Part shown: piece by piece, positions 21,740 to 34,460 of the stretch | Layout of the letters: each line of letters opens with the position of its first letter | How positions within the stretch are numbered: the first letter of the stretch is position 1 | Assembly (NCBI GenBank): GCA_028752905.1 | Contig: JAQNBH010000014.1 | Coordinates: 21,671,990 to 21,735,989 of the forward strand | Reading direction: 5' to 3' | DNA: 64,000 bases | DNA from: Cladorhizidae sp. MBARI D1340-BT2 | Lineage: Eukaryota > Porifera > Demospongiae > Poecilosclerida > Cladorhizidae | Position numbers and translations under genes: made by a program | The notes under the pieces: generated by a model | What the model saw: the letters and a program-made list of their open reading frames with translations, nothing else | The model's database searches: none | What the model was told of the DNA's origin: nothing

Positions 21740-24650
21740 ATTTCCTAGCAATGGAAGAAAATCGATTTCTAGTGGGCATGCTTGACCACATACAAACAGT
21801 AGGAGACCAAAAAAATTCCGGTTCTATACCTGTTCCAAAGGTAATGCAAAGGTAATGTTATGATGTCTGAGCAATTTGAAACACAGTATCAACGCATAAA
21901 AACCCGATGGATAAAGCAAAACAAACGCAGTTAGTTAACGTTGCCAATTGTTTAATCTTGCACTTTTGTATAAACACGTGGGCATGTGTTCACGCACACA
22001 AGGGGAGGTTGCCCCAGTTGTTTACAACAGGCTAAATCTAGCAAGTGTTTTTTTGGTTCCACTTGGTTTTCTTCTTCTCAGAAGTTATTTTGCCGAACAA
22101 GAAGTTTATTGCTGACTGAAGTTAATTAGTTATATCTCTATCTAACCTGTTAGCCTGTGCCCACTAGTGCCTATTCTTCAGGTCTAGCTCTGAACTTAGA
22201 TTTGCCTTCAGTTCATTGCTACGCTGTGTAGCTAAGATGCACTAGACTAAGCTTGCTCTGTAGTTTTGTAGAGGTTAGGTTTCCTACGCACAGTTTTAGA
22301 CAAAGCCCTTTTTAAAGCCCTCACAGACCTCACAGAACCGCTAGTAGCTAGAAAGCCTTGCCTTAGAGAGACTTGACAGAGTAGTTTAGCAAGCCTTATC
22401 TTAGAAAGGTTGAAGATTTTACATAGCAGGACTTGCCTTACCTAGAAACCCCTAGCCAAGCTAACAATCCATGTCTAATTATATGGAATATTAGGCCTCA
22501 CATCAACCATATATAGACGAAGAGCTGATACATTTACGCATTGCCCAATGCCCAATGATGAACTCTGTGTTAGTGGTGCCACTAAGTAAGATGGAGGATG
22601 GTCATGTGTTTGGTGATAGGTGTAGTGTAAGAGTGTAAAATTTCTGTCAGGAGTTTAAAATTTCGGCAATGCATTTCATAGTGGATGTCTCTGCTGTACT
22701 TGCAAAAGTACCTCAAACTGCTATGGTTTAGTTATAGGATAAGTTTGTCCTTGATGGCCCCATTAACCTGCACATATATACTGGTCTATATCTCCCCTAC
22801 ATTCACTGGTTCCAACTACTTAATCTGTTCATGAATTTGAGTTTGAGTCGATCTAGCAAACATAACTATTTATGCTCGCAAAATAGCAATGATATGGAAA
22901 ATATTTATAGTGTTAGTTTTGTAATTGACTGTCATTTTTCGTTTTTTAATGAACTACTTCATCTATGCTTCACACAAAAATGTTCAAATGTCAGAGAAAT
23001 AGTGACACACTCAAACACACAAACACTTGGTTGTAGCTTTCAACCATGCTTGTTTCACACCAAAAATGTGTCCTGCCAATTGGGTAGTCTTGGTTGGGAA
23101 AGTCAACCATAACACAAGCCTTACATGATGTTAATTGTCATTAAAGTTCACTGGTGATAGTTATGCATCTCATTGCTCAATGATTATGGTAACCTTACTA
23201 CCAGTGAACAAAAATCGTAGCAATTTAGTGTATATGCATGAACTACCAGTGAATAAGTACAACAACATTGAATAGCCAGTTATCCTTGGAAGAATTAAGT
23301 GCAGTCTATGGATCTCGAGTTTGACTGCATTCATCAGTCCAATATCATCCTCCATGCCACAAATCACCTACACTTCAATCTTTTCATCTGTAAAGGCAGG
23401 GAAGTGAAGATATATTATTGTAATATTGCCTTGCCTTTAAGATTTGGAAATCAAATGTTTCAGTGACTCAAGGTAAGCTTGCTAAGAAGTACGCTAAGCA
23501 GTCAAAAGACTATCTCGTAAAAAGTCTTAGCTGACCAAATATTTCACTGACTCAAGCTAAGCTTTCTAAGGAGTAAGATAAGCAGTCAAAAGATTATCTA
23601 TGTCTTAAAAAGTCTTAGCCTACGTTAAGCTGGTCATTCAAGGCCCCAAGGCCCAGCCCGGGGAAAGCTATGCCCTTGAGCTTACCCCTCAAATTTTAAA
23701 CAAGATCATCATTCAAGGTTCCTTAGCTAAGCTAAATGAGCTTATAAATTGTAAGTTTAAACCAGGTTGTTATCTAAACTAAGCTTAACAAGCTTTAGAA
23801 ATGACAGATAGCTTAATTTGCTCCGTGAATTTGACAAGCTGATAGTAGAGCTACCTGGAAGGTCTATTCTAGAGTGGTCCTACAGAGCAGAATGGTGTGG
23901 AGTGAAATGCTGTAGTTCTTGTTTGGTCTGTAGCAGATGCTGGAGCTAGTCAATAGTGGTCAGCTTCTTCTCCTCCTCTATTTCTTCGAGGGTGGCATTA
24001 ATATCAAGGGTCTTTTTCGCTGAAGAATGACATGATGAACGGTACAAGAAGCGAGAGGCTGCTGAATGACAAACAAACTAGAAGCTGCTGGAGCACGAAG
24101 CCCAATTGAACTTGTGGCACACAACGTCTGCACAAACGAGGATGAGGATATTGAACCGCAAATGAATTGATTTGCAAAAAATCTTTGCCGTTGGAACAGG
24201 GTCTTTATTAAACATCGTTTGAACAATGTTGGAATGATTTGCTCAGAAACACCAACAGAATATTAATGCAACGGAACTGGAACTTTTTTGGTCTGTTATT
24301 GTACTTACGTCTTAGCACCTAAAGAAAATGCCTGGTAGAATAGGGCTTCATCTTGCCATAGATATGGGTGCTCCTGCTATACTCCTGCTATACAAAATAA
24401 GGGGCACTCTGGATTTCAAATTGGAAGGTGTTGCAACTCTGTTTTGGACACCTACTGTACAATACAATTGAGCATCAGTGCAGTAGATACCAGCTTGTAG
24501 CTGCCAGGGAGAGGCCAACTTGACAGCTTGTTTAGATCTTTCAGGCTCAAAACATGACATCAGGATTACCAAAAAAAAGGTCATGTGAGGAAGCTACATA
24601 AGTGAAGGGTGCATTCTTCATCACTTGAAGGCTCTATTTAATCTCTGTTG
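21740..24650. other. Gene-free stretch
   Basis: Nothing coding is recognised. 22140-22500 is rich in loose AGCCTTGCCTTA repeats. 23462-23640 is a two-copy tandem of about 90 bp (GACTCAAGGTAAGC through AAAAAGTCTTAGC). An open frame at 22831-23112 resembles no family I know. Confidence 0.5.
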
Positions 24651-24654
24651 ATAT

Positions 24655-24960
24655 GCTAGTTAGATTAGGCCTACATTTAAGACTAAGGCTAGCAGTGGGT
24701 TAGGTCCAAGGCTAGCATAAAACTAGGGATAAGGTTAGGATAGAACTAGCATAGGACCAGTGATAAGGTTAGGATAGGACTAAGGCTAGCATAGAGTCAG
24801 TGCTATGGCTAGCATAAAGCCATGCCTAAGGTTAGGATAGGGCTAGAATAGAGCCAGAGCAAAGGTTAGGATACATAGGACCAGGCCTAGGCCTAGCATA
24901 GGATCAGGGCTAAGGCTAGCATATGACAAGGGCTAAGGGACCAGGTCTAAGGTGTTATGA
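24655..24960. repeat. Minisatellite with AAGGCTAGCATAGGACCAG units
   Basis: Roughly a dozen imperfect units of 22-24 bp. Related in theme to 7455-7900. Confidence 0.85.
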
Positions 24961-25583
24961 TATCTGTATACAAAGCCACTCTGTGTAAAAAAATAATTAT
25001 TTGTACATATATGTACATACATGTATATATATTAGTACAGAAATCAATGAACATGTCATAGTGCCCGTCCCTGTTAAGCACCAGTTTTCTTTTCTAGGTT
25101 GGTGTAACACAAGAGTACTAAATTCAGAATCTACATTAGCATATGTGACCGGATTTGCGAAAACCCAACATAACGCCGTGAAATACTAGAGACACTTTTT
25201 TTAATTTTTATTTTTTATGATAATTTATTTTATTGCTGTATCAGCTCTTTATGCACAACATTTGGCAGTTATAAGCCCAGGCGCCCATTCTAGACAGCAA
25301 AATAAGCCCTAACATTGAGCTAAGTCGATGGACTTATCCTTTGTGAACTAAGCCACGCACGCATTAGGCACTCTTCTCCAGTTGCAGCTAGTTGCCTTTT
25401 ATTCAGAGATGACCAGTGAAGGGAACATAGCGAGCGCACTCTAACAGGTTTTCCAGAGAATGCCTCGACCTGTTCGGTAGATCCAACCGTCAGACCTTCA
25501 ATCAACCACTCGAGCAATACTTTACCAGTCACTTCCTCCCAGTAAGTGAAAACACACCTCCGTAGTGTATTATTCGACAGGTA

Positions 25584-27750
25584 TTGAAGACGATGAAGAA
25601 TTCAGTTGTCATTATGAACAAACAGAATCTGATTGTAACATTTTTGGATAATACTATAGACATAAATACTATGAACATTATAATAGATTCTTCAGATGAT
25701 TCTGGTGAAGATGATCCCTTTGGCACTCGTGAATTCGTGAATTCCTCTCATCATCAAGGACATCCCAGCAAACTATACCGCAGCTTCCCTCATCTTCACA
25801 CCAGTTTCTGTCTTCTACACTCTATAGCACCCCTGCCACGATTGCTGTCTGCACCCCAGCCATCAGCTTTTATTGTTAAGTTAAAACAAAATAATGCCAT
25901 CATAATCCAATACAATGATTTTAATTTTTATACAGGACCAAAAACTTACAGCATTCTTCCAGAAGTGGTGTGGCTGCAGGATGAATAATGGGAGACCATG
26001 TTCGTCACAGTTTAGTGTGGAGCACTATCAAGACATGTGGTACCAATGTGCATCCTTGAGTAGGGAACAGATGGATATGTCAATCCTGGGGCAGATCATG
26101 GCAAATATCCATATGAGGACTTCGTGAGGAAGAGATCAGCCCATCCAAGGGAGAGGTCTAGGTTGGCTTTTTATCACCATGGAGTGCATATCTGTCACTT
26201 TTCTGAAGCTGCATGATGTTGGTAAATATAATTTCACATAGTAGCATGCAAAATAATTACAACTATGTACATGTAACTACAACTCCAGGAACTGACAGAT
26301 TTAAGGCACTGAAAGCTCACTACATTGCTGTGGGACTGAACACAAGACAACTACAAGAGGCTGCAACATAATGCACTGTCTTTTGATGAGACCAGGGATA
26401 TCGTCGTTCTGTACACTCTGGGGTAAGCTGACACCCCATATAACTGTCATGAAACCCATGACTCACCTATGCTGGGTGTGTCAGCAAAATAGTGCAGCAA
26501 TAATGAGAGCCACAATACTCCTGAAGAGGAGAAATCAGAGGTAACAAATCAAACAAAAACACAATGTAATGAATTAATAATACTTTTTACCATCCACAAG
26601 GTGGTGAAGCGGGCCGAGGTTCACCTGGAGTTAGCCACAAAGGCAAGGAGCTATCTGGAGGACCAAGTCCAGTTTGCCAAGGAAACCATTAAGATCACCT
26701 TCAATGATGGTGGTTTGAGCCTACCCGCTCTCGGTCCCTGTCTCCCACCTGCATGCAAGGACATCACAGTTTTGATTTTGCCCAACAGGTTTGAGCATTA
26801 ATCCTACAAACCCCTGACATAACTGTGCTTGTACACCAGGTACACTATCCTTCTGACCCGCAGCAGCCTGGACCGATGTATTTTTTTGACACAAAGGAAG
26901 CGTGGCATATTTGGGATTTGATGCGAGGCAGTACCACAACAGGTAGGCTCTATATAAGATCTTTATACATAAGTAGTAAAATTACCAATATCGACACAGG
27001 TCAACTACCTCATTGATGAAGGTCTGAGTATTGGCAAGGGTGAAAACAGCCTCCTCCACCACTTCCTCAGCAACAACCACTTGGGTGAAACAAGCATCAA
27101 CCTGCATGCGGACAATTGTGCGGGCCAGAATAAAAATCGCTACATGATGGAGTACTTAGCATGGCGTATTCTTGCTGGACTCAACCACAGGATTGAAATA
27201 TCCTTCATGATGGTTGGGCATACGAAGTTCACCCCCGACTGGTGTTTTGGCTTGTTAAAGCAGAAGTTCAGGAGGACAAAGGTCGGGTGTTTGGCTGACA
27301 TAGCAAAATTAATAAATAGCTTTGCAGTTGTCAACTACGCTCAGTTAGTGGGGATGGAGGACGGGAGTATACTAGTTCAACAGTATAACTGGTCTGAACA
27401 CTTTAGTCAATACTTCAAGAGAAATGCTTTCCAGGGAATCAAAGCATTTCACAATATACTATTCACCTCACACGTACCTGGAATTGGTCAAAGACAGAAC
27501 AGACAGCAAAGAAAGAAACCTATCTCTTCTTATCGATAAACACCAGAATTGGAAGCCAACACCAAGTGAACTACCCCCCCCCCCATACTTCAACCTGAAG
27601 AACTTACCTCAAAGAGGAAGCAGTATCTTTAAGAAAGAATTTTGTCCACCTAACTGTCAGGACATTGTTTGTCCTGATCCTTCAACCATCGTATCTCTCA
27701 CCAGCTCTCCAACAACCAGCTACCTTCCATCACCTAAAAGAAGATGTTGA
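25584..27750 (+). pseudogene. DUF7869-type protein, candidate transposase
   Basis: Multi-exon gene on the plus strand. Order: an acidic start with IIDSSDDSGEDDPFG; a Cys-rich block WCGCRMNNGRPCSS and LSREQMDMSILGQI (near 25960-26100); LAFYHHGVHIC; ITVMKPMTHLCWVCQQNSA (near 26440), with a CxxC; RAEVHLELATKARSYLEDQV; VHYPSDPQQPGPMYFF (near 26840); then a phase-keeping intron (GTAGGCTC to CGACACAG) and the core INLHADNCAGQNKNRYMMEY with MMVGHTKFTPDWCFGLLKQK (27090-27270), and a C-terminal FCPPNCQDIVCPDPS. HADNC-GQNKN is the hallmark of this family. Stops and frame changes near 26130-26560 and 27500 suggest decay, though some may be introns. Confidence 0.75.
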
Positions 27751-28001
27751 ACACAATCATAATATTATTTTAACCATTAAGCAGTTAGTTACAGCAATAT
27801 ATTATCAAATATTTAACTAATGGCAATACCTTATGACAAACATGTAGCTAACAGGTCTATCTAGCAGTTAGCTATAAGCAAAAGAGGTGAACTGACTTGA
27901 TTCCCAACTTGTTTTAAGAATAAAAATCAATTGAGAATCAACTAACTTCATCACTATTGCGGTGCTACTTGACCACCAAACATAGCTAATCTGCTATCTA
28001 C

Positions 28002-29778
28002 GGATCAATCCCAATATAAGCCTCCAAGGGTCGAAAAAAATCGTGCGCATTTTTAATTACGCGAGCGGGTACCAAAAGGTGTCGAATGTGTTAAATCAAA
28101 CTTATAATGAAACTTATAATGAACTGTGCACGTGGCTGGTGAACTGCACATTATACCTTATAATTACATTGATTAATATTATTTAAAATATATAGTTTTT
28201 GTTTTTACCATGATATATATATCTTTTACCATGTTTTTACCATGATATATCTTATAATTATTTACAATATATATTTTTTACCACGTTCGAATTAATTGTG
28301 CATTTAAAATTAGTTATTTATTTAAAATTGATATTGTGCAGTTATAGAACGGATGATGTTCTTGTACGCCTCCTCCGTTGTCCGTCCTTTACGCTCCCTC
28401 CACATGAATTCATCCAGATACGATGGTAGCTGGTGACGATGGACACCCTTCATCGATTTCATCTTTATCTTTGTCTGTAAAGAATGTAGAATGTTATTCA
28501 AGTATGTATTATTAAATACCAGTTATATATATTTACCCTATTCCAATACGATTCTATGTGCTGAGTGTGCACCCCCGTTGTATGGTCGACAAATTGAATC
28601 GAGTGGTTGACCGTAGCATGGCTAGCCACACCAGGCACAACTGCCACCCTCCTGTATGCGGCTCACTGGTCAGAGTGCACAATCGTTCCTTGTGCAACAT
28701 GTGCTTGAATTATTGGCAGGAGTGTTGCTGCATCCCGTTGGGCCACAATCTGCATGAAACCTTGGAAAATAATAATAATTGACTATCGTGGCAAACACAA
28801 GTGGTCATGAATACCAAGAGCTGGTGTGTGGCTAGTATCCACCATCCCAAACACCCAAACGTCTTGTGCTGGAGGGCATCCTCTGTGATGCTATTCATTG
28901 ACAAAGAACAAACATTTATCTCTTGTTCAATATGATATACGACTGCCTTGAAATACCTTTGGTTTATGTGTGAACTGGGACTCATCGATTTGCACAACCA
29001 CGCCAGACCCACCTAACACTATAGGTTGAGGACACAGCTCTGTGGAACATACCTCCCGCAGCCACTGGTACACATTGACTGCAGTATTTTTGTTACAACC
29101 ACACTCATGTGCAGCATCTGTAACCCGGTATTCCCTGGACCACCAATAAATAAGGATGATCCAGCTTCGCAGCGGAAGCCGTGATTTAGAAAAAAAACTC
29201 CCTGTATATAAGTCAATGGTATGATTCAGTTTAATCAACACAACTGCATTCAATCTGTATACCATGGCAAATTGATTTAGTAGATTTGCATGTTGAACAT
29301 GCCCAAGTCCAACCATCCTTCAATGAAGCCTTTCTTCTCAAAGTCATATTTATACTGCATCTAATACACAGGTATAACATCAGTGAATCACCAAATCCCC
29401 AATTATGCCAATTATGTCTGTTTTACCTTCCACATGTGACAGAATTTGTCAATAAACCCTGGGTCTTCAGATAGTCTATAACCTCCTCATTTGTGCCAAA
29501 AGCAGCAGAAGCAATGTATCTTAATGTTCCAGAAGCAGCCATGGACAGTTCACCAGCAAAATTGTCGAAACTTGGACAGACAATGTGCCAGCAAAATTGT
29601 TGAAACTTGGACAGACAATGTGCAATTCACCAGCCACGTGCACAGTAAGAACGTGCACAGTTCATTATAAGTTTCATTATAAGTTTGATTAACACATTCG
29701 ACACTTTTGGTACCGCTCGCGTAATTAAAAACGCGCACGATTTTTTCGACCCTTGGAGGCTTATATTGGGATTGATCC
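28002..29778 (-). mobile_element. Merlin element nested in the DUF7869 element
   Basis: A 1777-bp element with long inverted ends of about 140 bp; both begin GGATCAATCCCAATATAAGC. Flanking 8-mers CTATCTAC (27994-28001) and ATATCTAC (29779-29786) match at 7 of 8 positions, as expected for the 8-9 bp duplication of Merlin. The ends also share GTCGAAAAAATCGTGCGC-type and TTATAATGAA motifs. The inside holds a decayed Merlin transposase on the minus strand. Confidence 0.9.
28322..29542 (-). pseudogene. Merlin (ISXO2-like) transposase
   Basis: Read from 29542: MAASGTLRYIASAAFGTNEE, a zinc-ribbon remnant (VTCG, then after a probable intron NMTLRRKASLKDGWTWAC), YTGSFFSKSRLPL, REYRVTDAAHECGCNKNTA, and the catalytic part GGSGVVVQIDESQFTHKPK (first Asp), WVFGMVDT, AATLLPIIQAHV with IVHSDQ (second Asp), and, across a further intron with donor GTAAAT, ESYWNR (Glu) and GVHRHQLPSYLDEFMWRE. 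This is the DDE protein of Merlin, related to bacterial IS1016/ISXO2 transposases. A TGA replaces the expected Trp after HSDQ, and frame changes occur in the zinc ribbon, so it is inactive. Confidence 0.85.
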
Positions 29779-30101
29779 ATATCTACATCCTTTTACAACT
29801 CTTAAACTAACCATACTACTACTCACCTCTTCTCAAAACGCGTCTTCTTCCTCCACAAACTTCCAAATAATGCCTTACATTCACCACGTGGTAAGTCTGC
29901 CTTTGTACAATTTACGGGTATACGGCTTTGTAATGCGCACGCCTTAACAACGTGTTTCAATTGCAATTACTCCAATAATAGCATGCTGGAGGGCTTCAAA
30001 CTTTAAGGAAACGTTCATTAGGCACCATAACTACTAATGTAACAGAAATCTCAGTTTTGAGGGAAAACGCGTTTAGGTGGGTTTTCCCAAATCCGGTCAC
30101 A

Positions 30102-31149
30102 TATATCGTAGAGGGATGTTTTGAAGCAACCAAAGATTCGCAGATGTGGCTAACTGAAGGATATGTTCGTGGGACAAACATCCGTGGATCATCTGACACT
30201 CGGGGAAGCCAAACCATTCTCTGATGCTCTTCATCCTACTTACATTGTATACCTGTCCGTGGATTGGAATCCAAGGGTGAAAACTAGATACATTGAAAAC
30301 ACCTCGTTACCCTACACTGCTTAAGTGAGCCTTGCTATATATATAATTACATGATAACAGAAGCCCACACACAGTACAATACATTACAGCAACTACATAG
30401 GCACCTGTTAGAAATAAAACACACACACACAAACAACATTGGTTGAAGGTGTGGTCTTACTTCATTTGCTTGATCAATGTACTTATCCCCGAATCTCCAG
30501 CACCTGCTGTTGGAGAATAAAAGGTCATCCACATGCAAATAGAGACTTCATCATTTTGCATCACAGAACCATGAAACTAGTCATGCCATGTTGCTATGTT
30601 TATACAACCTGTATCTGGAATTCTTAAGTTCATGCACTGTCGCAACCTTCCTTGGTTCTGCCATTCCCTTAGCTCTTTCCTCTTTCTTCTCTGCAGAAAA
30701 TGTTTCCTGCACATCTGTACGTAGCTTATCAACAAGAAAAGGATGCAGAAACAAACTCCATCTCAACTACAGCTACAGTATAAGATTTTGACAGACTTTG
30801 GTAGGCTGATAATTTTTGCTTTGTACGGTTGATTCTGGTGCTAGAGAGGACGCAACGAATGCAAATCGATGCATATCAGCATTTTCCTCTGACCTATTGC
30901 ACATTAATGCACATGGTTTAAGTATAGTGTGGACAGGCCTTAGGATTATAAAAAGAACAATTGAAGCCTTGGGGGAAGGTGCGATCTGAGAGTAAGAGAG
31001 AGAAGTTGAATAGGTCAAGTACCCCCCACCCCATTGCCATTTCTTTCGAGGGATCACTGTCCATTCCAACAATAGGAATCTGGCCAGAGTATGTTATGCT
31101 CTGTCGGTTTGAAAGATATTTGTCTGCTGAGTGTGTTGCAAGACCACAT
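30102..31149. other. Gene-free stretch with one open minus-strand segment
   Basis: The minus-strand frame 30581-30766 (with DVQETFSAEKKEERAKGMAE) has a coding-like composition but no recognised domain and no convincing splice sites. A CA-rich tract lies near 30420. Nothing else is recognised. Confidence 0.35.
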
Positions 31150-31375
31150 AGATGCATCAATTGGTCTGTCCACCTCCAGTAATGGATGCATCCAGTATAC
31201 CTCCGGTGATAGATGCATCCAATACTGCCACTGACTTTGATGCATCAATTGCTCTGCCCAGATTGTCATGATCATCTGAGGAGGATGAGGATGACAATAA
31301 CTCACTGTGTACAGATGAAGATGCCCAAGAGGCGTGCATGGAATGGATGGAGTTGACGAGGAAAGCAACCATACC
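31150..31375 (+). pseudogene. Fragment related to the DDE relic at 41.6-43.1 kb
   Basis: Contains two copies of a GATGCATCCA repeat and then codons for an acidic stretch with NNSLCTDEDAQEACMEWMEL and TRKA. The relic near 43.0-43.1 kb has the parallel NDSLTTDEVAEEACKEWMKL with TRKA on the minus strand. The fragment stops at 31375 and the rest of the gene is absent. Confidence 0.6.
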
Positions 31376-31718
31376 CAACAGTGGCTGGACTATATAGAGG
31401 AGTTCACCATGTATAATATTCTCCCATCTAGCAATGGCAAAGTAGAACTGAAGTACACAGCTTCCACATTGCTAATTAGCATTCTGTAACATTACACTAA
31501 TAATTATCACAAGGATAATGACAGGTCAATTAGCTGAATGGCCTGTTATCAAGGTGGTTTTGAGCACAAATGTACTATTTGTTGTAGTCAAGTACATGTG
31601 TGGTCCCATCATGACTAAGTAAAATGGCATCATCTAGTTAAAGCTCTAAAAATAGACTTCATAGGCTTATAGACCCAGGTGGAGGCAGCTTAAGCCGCTT
31701 CTGGATATCACAAATGAA

Positions 31719-33850
31719 ATGGATATTCCCTCCTCAAGCTCTCCAAAGTCAACTGACATCAAGAGCAGTAGTAGTGAAGATGAAAATGAGATCAGTAAAT
31801 CTGATCCGAATGCTTGGAAAAGTCCTGCAAAGAGACATTGTTCAAGTTCAACTGTGCATGAGAAGCTTCGGAGCAAGTAACCGACTACCTACAAGCAAAT
31901 GACAGTACAATAAGAAATGTGAAGAGAGCTTCACTTGGCTAATATGATGACAATTTGCATGGAGCCTTCTGTAAGGTTTGCAGAAAGAGGGGAATATCTC
32001 TTCAAAGAACAGGAGGAACCTGGATTTCTAGGCCTTTCAATAACTGGAAGAAGGCAATTGAGAAGATGGAATGTCACACGAAGAGTGAGCTTCACATCCT
32101 GTCATGTGAAGCAGAGATGGCTGTAGCCAGAGCACTACAAGAGGGTTCCATCTTTCAACAACTCCAGCAAGTTGGAGAGCAAGAAAAGATGACAAATAGG
32201 ATGGCCATTAAAGCCCTTATTCGTTGCACCCATTTTCTTGCTCGTCACCACATTCCCCACATGACCAAATTTGTTCAACTTGTTGATTTAATTGCGAGTT
32301 GTGGTGCAGAAAAATTGAGGAAGTTCCTTGAAAGAACCCAGCTACACGTCCAAAATAGCTGTTGTTGAATTCATAGAGGCAGTTGGCTTGTGTGCTGAAG
32401 AAAGTCTGCTGAAACGTCTCCACCAGGCATCCTGCTTCAGCTTAATGGCAGATGAGTGTACTGATGTGACAACAGTTGAAGAGCTATCAATTTTCTGCCG
32501 TTGGGTTGAGGTACCTGTAGAGTACTTCCTAGAAATAGTTCCAATAAAGTCTGTGATCTAAGACCATCTACTCCACTCTTGTCGAGTTCTTGAAAGAGAA
32601 GAATATACAGATCAGCATGCTCATAGGTATGGGTTTGATGGAGCAGCAACTTTCTCTGCGAAACACAATGGTGTTCAGAGCCTACTGAAGAAGAATTCGC
32701 CTCATGCTGTGTTAGTGCACTGCCATTGCCACCTACTTCAACTTGCCTGTGTTAAAGCGGCCAATAACACCAATGGGATTAAGCATGTGTATGTAACTCT
32801 GACCAGTCTGTGGAAAATTCTTCCACTATTCTCCCAAGCGAGCTTAAAGAGGTGCAGTGGGTGCTTGATCTACCGGAACTGAAGACTATCAAGCCTTCAG
32901 ACACTCGTTGACTGGCACACGAACGTTGTGTAAAGGCAATAAAGGGGAGCTACAGCACCATCCTCAACAACATCTATAAGCAGACATACCAGCCTGAAGC
33001 ATTGGGAATTAGCAAAGCTCTTTGTAAACCCTCAACAGTATCTGCCATATCTTCTTGATTATGCTCTACCACAAGTTGCCAAGTTGAGCAGATCTCTCCA
33101 GGCAGAGAAAATAGATTTGACAGCTATTGCCCCTCTTGTTGATGCCACACTCCATTTACTGGATGATGCCATATTGCCTGCAGCAAACTGGGTATTGGAA
33201 TTGCTCGATACAATGATTTGGAAGCAGACTGACATCAAAATAACCACAGAAAGCATCACTTCCTTCCAAGATCGAGTGGCTAAACCCTTTATCACTATTT
33301 TGAAGAACAATATATTGAGTCGGTTTGTTTTACAAGATGTTGTCTCGTCATTTAACATCTTTGATCCAAAGAAAGTGCCAGCTGCAGACTCTTCAGGCTT
33401 GCTATCCTATGGGGAGGACTCGGTGGATATATGGATCGATCACTACGGTGCAGAGCTGCCTGCGGAGACTATGCAGGGTGATGAATACACCAAGGAAGCT
33501 CCGATATCCACTGAACTCAGAACAGAGTGGAAAACATTTCGTAGCTACTTATCCAAGCAGCCGAAAGGAACTTTGTAGACCTAACCAAACTCAGTACTGA
33601 TGAAATGCTGAGAACAATCTTCCCCAACATCAGCACTCTGGTAAACATCTGTCTCACTATTCCTGTTAGCACTGCTTCAGTTGAAAGGAGCTTCTCCCAA
33701 ATGAAATTGATAAAAACTCGAACTAGAAACCGAATTGGACAAATTAGTCTTTCTTACTTGATGAAGATTGCAATCGAGATGCCAGAGAAACTCTCAGATG
33801 CGGAGTTAGATGCCATTATTATTGTATGGAACAGAAAACCCACTGTATGA
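31719..33850 (+). pseudogene. hAT transposase, second and older copy
   Basis: Collinear with the transposase at 13760-15952: MDIPSSSSPKSTDIKSSSSE at the start, GAFCKVCRKRG zinc finger (31955-32010), FSLMADECTDVTTVEELSIF (near 32440), GFDGAATFS, HCHCHLLQLACVKAA, PSDTR, EALGISKALCKPST (near 33000) and the dimerisation region ICLTIPVSTASVERSFSQMK (33640-33710). At least six frameshifts or stops break it. It preserves the Cys codon where copy 1 has a stop. G-rich and C-rich sequence at 33985-34035 resembles the 3' end of copy 1, but the left terminus was not found. Confidence 0.85.
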
Positions 33851-34151
33851 TGTATGTTTGTAAATGGTAGTAACTTTGACTAACTTATTGAATCAGCACT
33901 ATGAATGTATATTGTAAACTATTAACTTTTGAGTCAATGACTAACGTAACTTTGATCAATGTTTTTTTCTTTCAATTCCAAATTCCAAGGGGAGGGACAT
34001 AGCATTTCAAGAGGGGGCAAATGCCCCTCCCCACCCACACACACCTGCCCGCGCCTAAATGAAACACTGGGAGTGGCTTTAAAGAATTTTAAGAGCCATC
34101 GGCGCGTATCCGAGAATCAGAAAAAATTGTTTTTTAAACATGTAAATTCAT

Positions 34152-34295
34152 TAAAATCACCTTCACAATAATCGACTTCAAATTTTATTCACTCGACGTT
34201 TTGACTAGAGTCAAAACATCGGGTGAATAAAATTTGAAGTTGATTATTGAGAGGGTGATTTTAATGTTATTATGTCAACTGAGAGTTCATTGAGA
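34152..34295. mobile_element. Small foldback insertion with 12-bp target duplication
   Basis: Begins TAAAATCACCTTCACAATAA, has an internal GTTTTGACTAGAGTCAAAAC palindrome, and returns as TTATTGAGAGGGTGATTTTA before a 30-bp tail. ATGTAAATTCAT stands on both sides (34140-34151 and 34296-34307), and the right arm of the inverted repeat shows a single unoccupied site. Related sequences are at 46070-46140 and 53470-53508. Confidence 0.75.
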
Positions 34296-34460
34296 ATGTA
34301 AATTCATATATTTTTTAAATCTGTCCAAACTAATTTTATATGAACAATGTATCTCCCGTACTTGGGGAGATGATGCTAATAAAACCTAGTTGTGCCAAAA
34401 CTTTAATTAAAAAATGGTAATAAAATTTTTGACTCAAACTTTTTAAATTGTACCTATTAA

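Larger units (their letters stand above)
25144..30101 (+). mobile_element. 5-kb TIR element carrying a DUF7869-type gene
   Basis: Inverted ends are TGTGACCGGATTTGCGAAAA on the left and, read from the right, TGTGACCGGATTTGGGAAAA, with the match continuing through CCCA to about 33 bp. The flanks allow a TA duplication (25142-25143 and 30102-30103) or an ATAT one; the sequence cannot decide. Inside are a spliced plus-strand gene (25584-27750) and, at 28002-29778, a separate Merlin element with its own ends and target duplication. Without Merlin the element is about 3.2 kb. The combination of TIRs with this gene makes the protein the best transposase candidate. Confidence 0.8.

Noticed and set aside
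30581..30766. Coding-looking minus-strand segment DVQETFSAEKKEERAKGMAE
   Set aside because: No recognised domain, no clear splice sites and no partner exon; kept only as a note in the gene-free entry.
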